Assembly: GCA_947095585.1 (NCBI GenBank)
Contig: OX352763.1
Coordinates: forward strand, 102,899,908-102,963,907
Length of the DNA stretch: 64,000 bases
Direction: 5' to 3'
Origin: Nephrocerus scutellatus
Lineage: Eukaryota; Arthropoda; Insecta; Diptera; Pipunculidae
Below are positions 62,784-64,000 of this stretch, in pieces. Both the position numbers and the translations under genes were made by a program. Within the stretch, counting starts at the first letter, position 1, and every line of letters starts with the position of its first letter. The notes beneath the pieces are model-generated. The model was given only the letters and a program-made list of their open reading frames with translations, was not told where the DNA came from and made no database searches.

Positions 62784-63059
62784 AGGAATGATGATAAATT
62801 TCGTGTTCCTATTGAATGCTGTGGCCAACGACATCTACATCTGAATGCAGCTTCCTCTTGTTTTTTTTTTTAATTTTATTGCAGCACGTAAATCAGATCG
62901 AGCGTGAACAGACAGACATTCGTTGATGTAGATGGGTAGGTCAGATTCCAATCCAATACATCGAAAATTTAACGGTTGCCCAGTATACTTTTGATGTTAT
63001 GCAGCAATCTGCTGCGGTGTATAAAATTTTATAACCACCGGAGAGGTTATAGAATTAGG
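62784..63059. other. Spacer, no gene seen
   Basis: It contains a T run at 62862-62871 and a short CAGACAGACATTCG stretch at 62909. No supported frame. Confidence 0.4.
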
Positions 63060-63603
63060 TTTTATTCTAGTACGAAAAACATTCTTCATAGGAGGCGGTG
63101 AAGAGCAAAAGTGTGACAAAGTTGGTTCACATAGAGCTTGAGGTTCTCTTCTGCATTTGCTGGAATATTGAAAATTACTACGTCAGCTTGGATATCAGCG
63201 AGAGTTTTTTCTTGTTACGCAACTTTCTCTCTCAATATTTTTATTTCTCCTTGTAAGCCATCGATTGTAACCTTACTCTTCATCACCTGATTTAGTTTGG
63301 AATGTATAACACTCTGATTTGCCTCTAAAGAATCAAGACTTGCCTTTATTGCAGCAAGTTCGCTGGCTATTGTATTCTTTACACGCTGCTCACTCTCAGC
63401 CATCTTTGATAGAAGTAGCGAGGTCTGCTCTTTGAGCTCTTTGGCCATAACAGAGTCTGAATTTGCTCGCGTAGACTTACGAGCAGGCGAGGCACAGATA
63501 TCAAATACAGTAGATGGGGGAAAGTATTATTGGCAGTTGTTTTAGTGCGTCGCAAGCAGCTTTCTCCCTTTTGCCGTTTTGGATTATTCGTGCTGATCCA
63601 CAA
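63060..63603 (-). pseudogene. LINE ORF1-like coiled-coil protein fragment
   Basis: Frames read TNNPKRQKGESCLRRTKTTA (63603-63540), then MAKELKEQTSLLLSKMAESE, TIASELAAIKASLDSLEANQ and TIDGLQGEIKILREKVA (63448-63215), followed after a TAA by ADIQADVVIFNIPANAEENL, KLYVNQLCHTF. A coiled coil followed by a VIFNIP...ENL strand-helix unit is the pattern of ORF1 proteins of several LINE clades. A frameshift joins the first two parts and a stop the last two. The clade is not assigned. Confidence 0.5.
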
Positions 63604-63714
63604 AAATAATAGACGTTAAAAGTTCCAAAGGTTTATTAGAGGTAAAATCACTACAAATTACCCGTTCACATACCAATTAATACAAGTATCAGATCAAAAT
63701 GATTAATTAGGAAA

Positions 63715-64000
63715 TCAACTGAACAATTCCACTGGCACAATTCCACTGGGCACAATTCTACTTGGCTCCTCGTAGGATGATGAAATCGGTATGCCACTGG
63801 CAACTAAAGTGCTGAGTATATTGGCTCGCTCTTGCGGCGTGTATGCGACTGCCAGCTGTCTAGTAATGCCATTCTCCTTGAGAAAACCATCGAATGTTTT
63901 GTTTACGTACTTGCGGCCGTTGTCACTGCGAATACATTTCGGCTTTTTGCCACTTTGACGTTCCAAAAGGACCGCACACAGCTGTGTGCACTAACTTCAG
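63715..64000 (-). pseudogene. Copia-type integrase fragment (runs off the window)
   Basis: The minus strand reads SGKKPKCIRSDNGRKYVNKT, FDGFLKENGITRQLAVAYTP and then diverges (QERANILSTLVASGIPISSS). IRSDNGRKY is the second catalytic Asp block of Ty1/copia integrase. The conserved Glu block that should follow YTPQ is deleted, so the fragment is inactive. The upstream part, with the first Asp, would lie beyond 64000. Confidence 0.7.

Overview
This window looks like transposon-dense, AT-rich DNA from an insect, most probably a higher fly. The evidence is jockey-clade, CR1-like and other insect LINEs, gypsy-group and copia-type LTR elements, Tc1/mariner, PIF/Harbinger, hAT and Helitron relics, and a tRNA-derived SINE. 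The species assignment is inference. There are no prokaryotic features such as operons, ribosome binding sites or CRISPR. I found no complete single-copy host gene. The only clearly host-derived coding material is a set of broken MATH-BTB (SPOP-like) copies.

Layout. 0-1 kb: 5' end of a minus-strand LTR element (gag start, leader, PBS, LTR). 1.3-7 kb: a jockey-clade LINE on the minus strand with an intact ORF1 and a decayed ORF2, split by a 5'-truncated CR1-like LINE. 7.5-8.1 kb: two head-to-head deletion derivatives of a mariner whose 1.3 kb parent lies at 51.6-52.9 kb. 8.4-18.1 kb: a duplicated block with MATH-BTB copies and short transmembrane-tailed ORFs, interrupted by one well-preserved Harbinger transposon (9.64-12.4 kb), with a second, decayed Harbinger at 15-17 kb. 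18.2-25.1 kb: two gypsy-group elements with gag and pol remnants. 25.6-28.6 kb: a Helitron relic. 29-35 kb: a third gypsy-type element with most of gag-pol, invaded twice. 35.2-37.3 kb: AT-rich, no genes. 37.3-39.5 kb: CR1-like copy 2 carrying a TIR element full of satellite-like repeats. 40.3-42.1 kb: nested Tourist/Harbinger-type MITEs with TTA target duplications. 43.5-44.5 kb: mariner relic. 44.8-45.7 kb: diverged repeats. 45.8-49.2 kb: two tandem copies of another LINE, one with a 2A-like motif. 49.2-51.6 kb: CR1-like copy 3 with a SINE inside it. 53.5-55.1 kb: an unrecognised gag-like protein gene with an internal tandem duplication. 56.1-56.8 kb: three 232 bp satellite units. 57.6-59.3 kb: SINE copy 2 and an hAT relic. 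60.3-60.9 kb: a three-exon Myb/SANT-like gene. 61.1-64 kb: gypsy, SINE, LINE ORF1 and copia fragments.

How the parts relate. The autonomous elements are nearly all broken by stops, frameshifts, deletions or nested insertions, so most of the window reads as layers of insertion. Several layers can be ordered. The CR1-like LINE entered the jockey copy. The jockey 3' UTR copy entered a gypsy gag with a 9 bp target duplication. The SINE entered CR1-like copy 3, with the empty site visible in copy 1. The Harbinger entered a MATH-BTB copy before a 533 bp tandem duplication copied its right end.

The most informative structures are: the Harbinger, whose transposase and MADF genes interdigitate on opposite strands with in-phase splice sites; the paralogous short membrane ORFs shared by the 8-18 kb blocks; the near-perfect 300 bp inverted MITE pair; and the unrecognised 53.5-55.1 kb gene.
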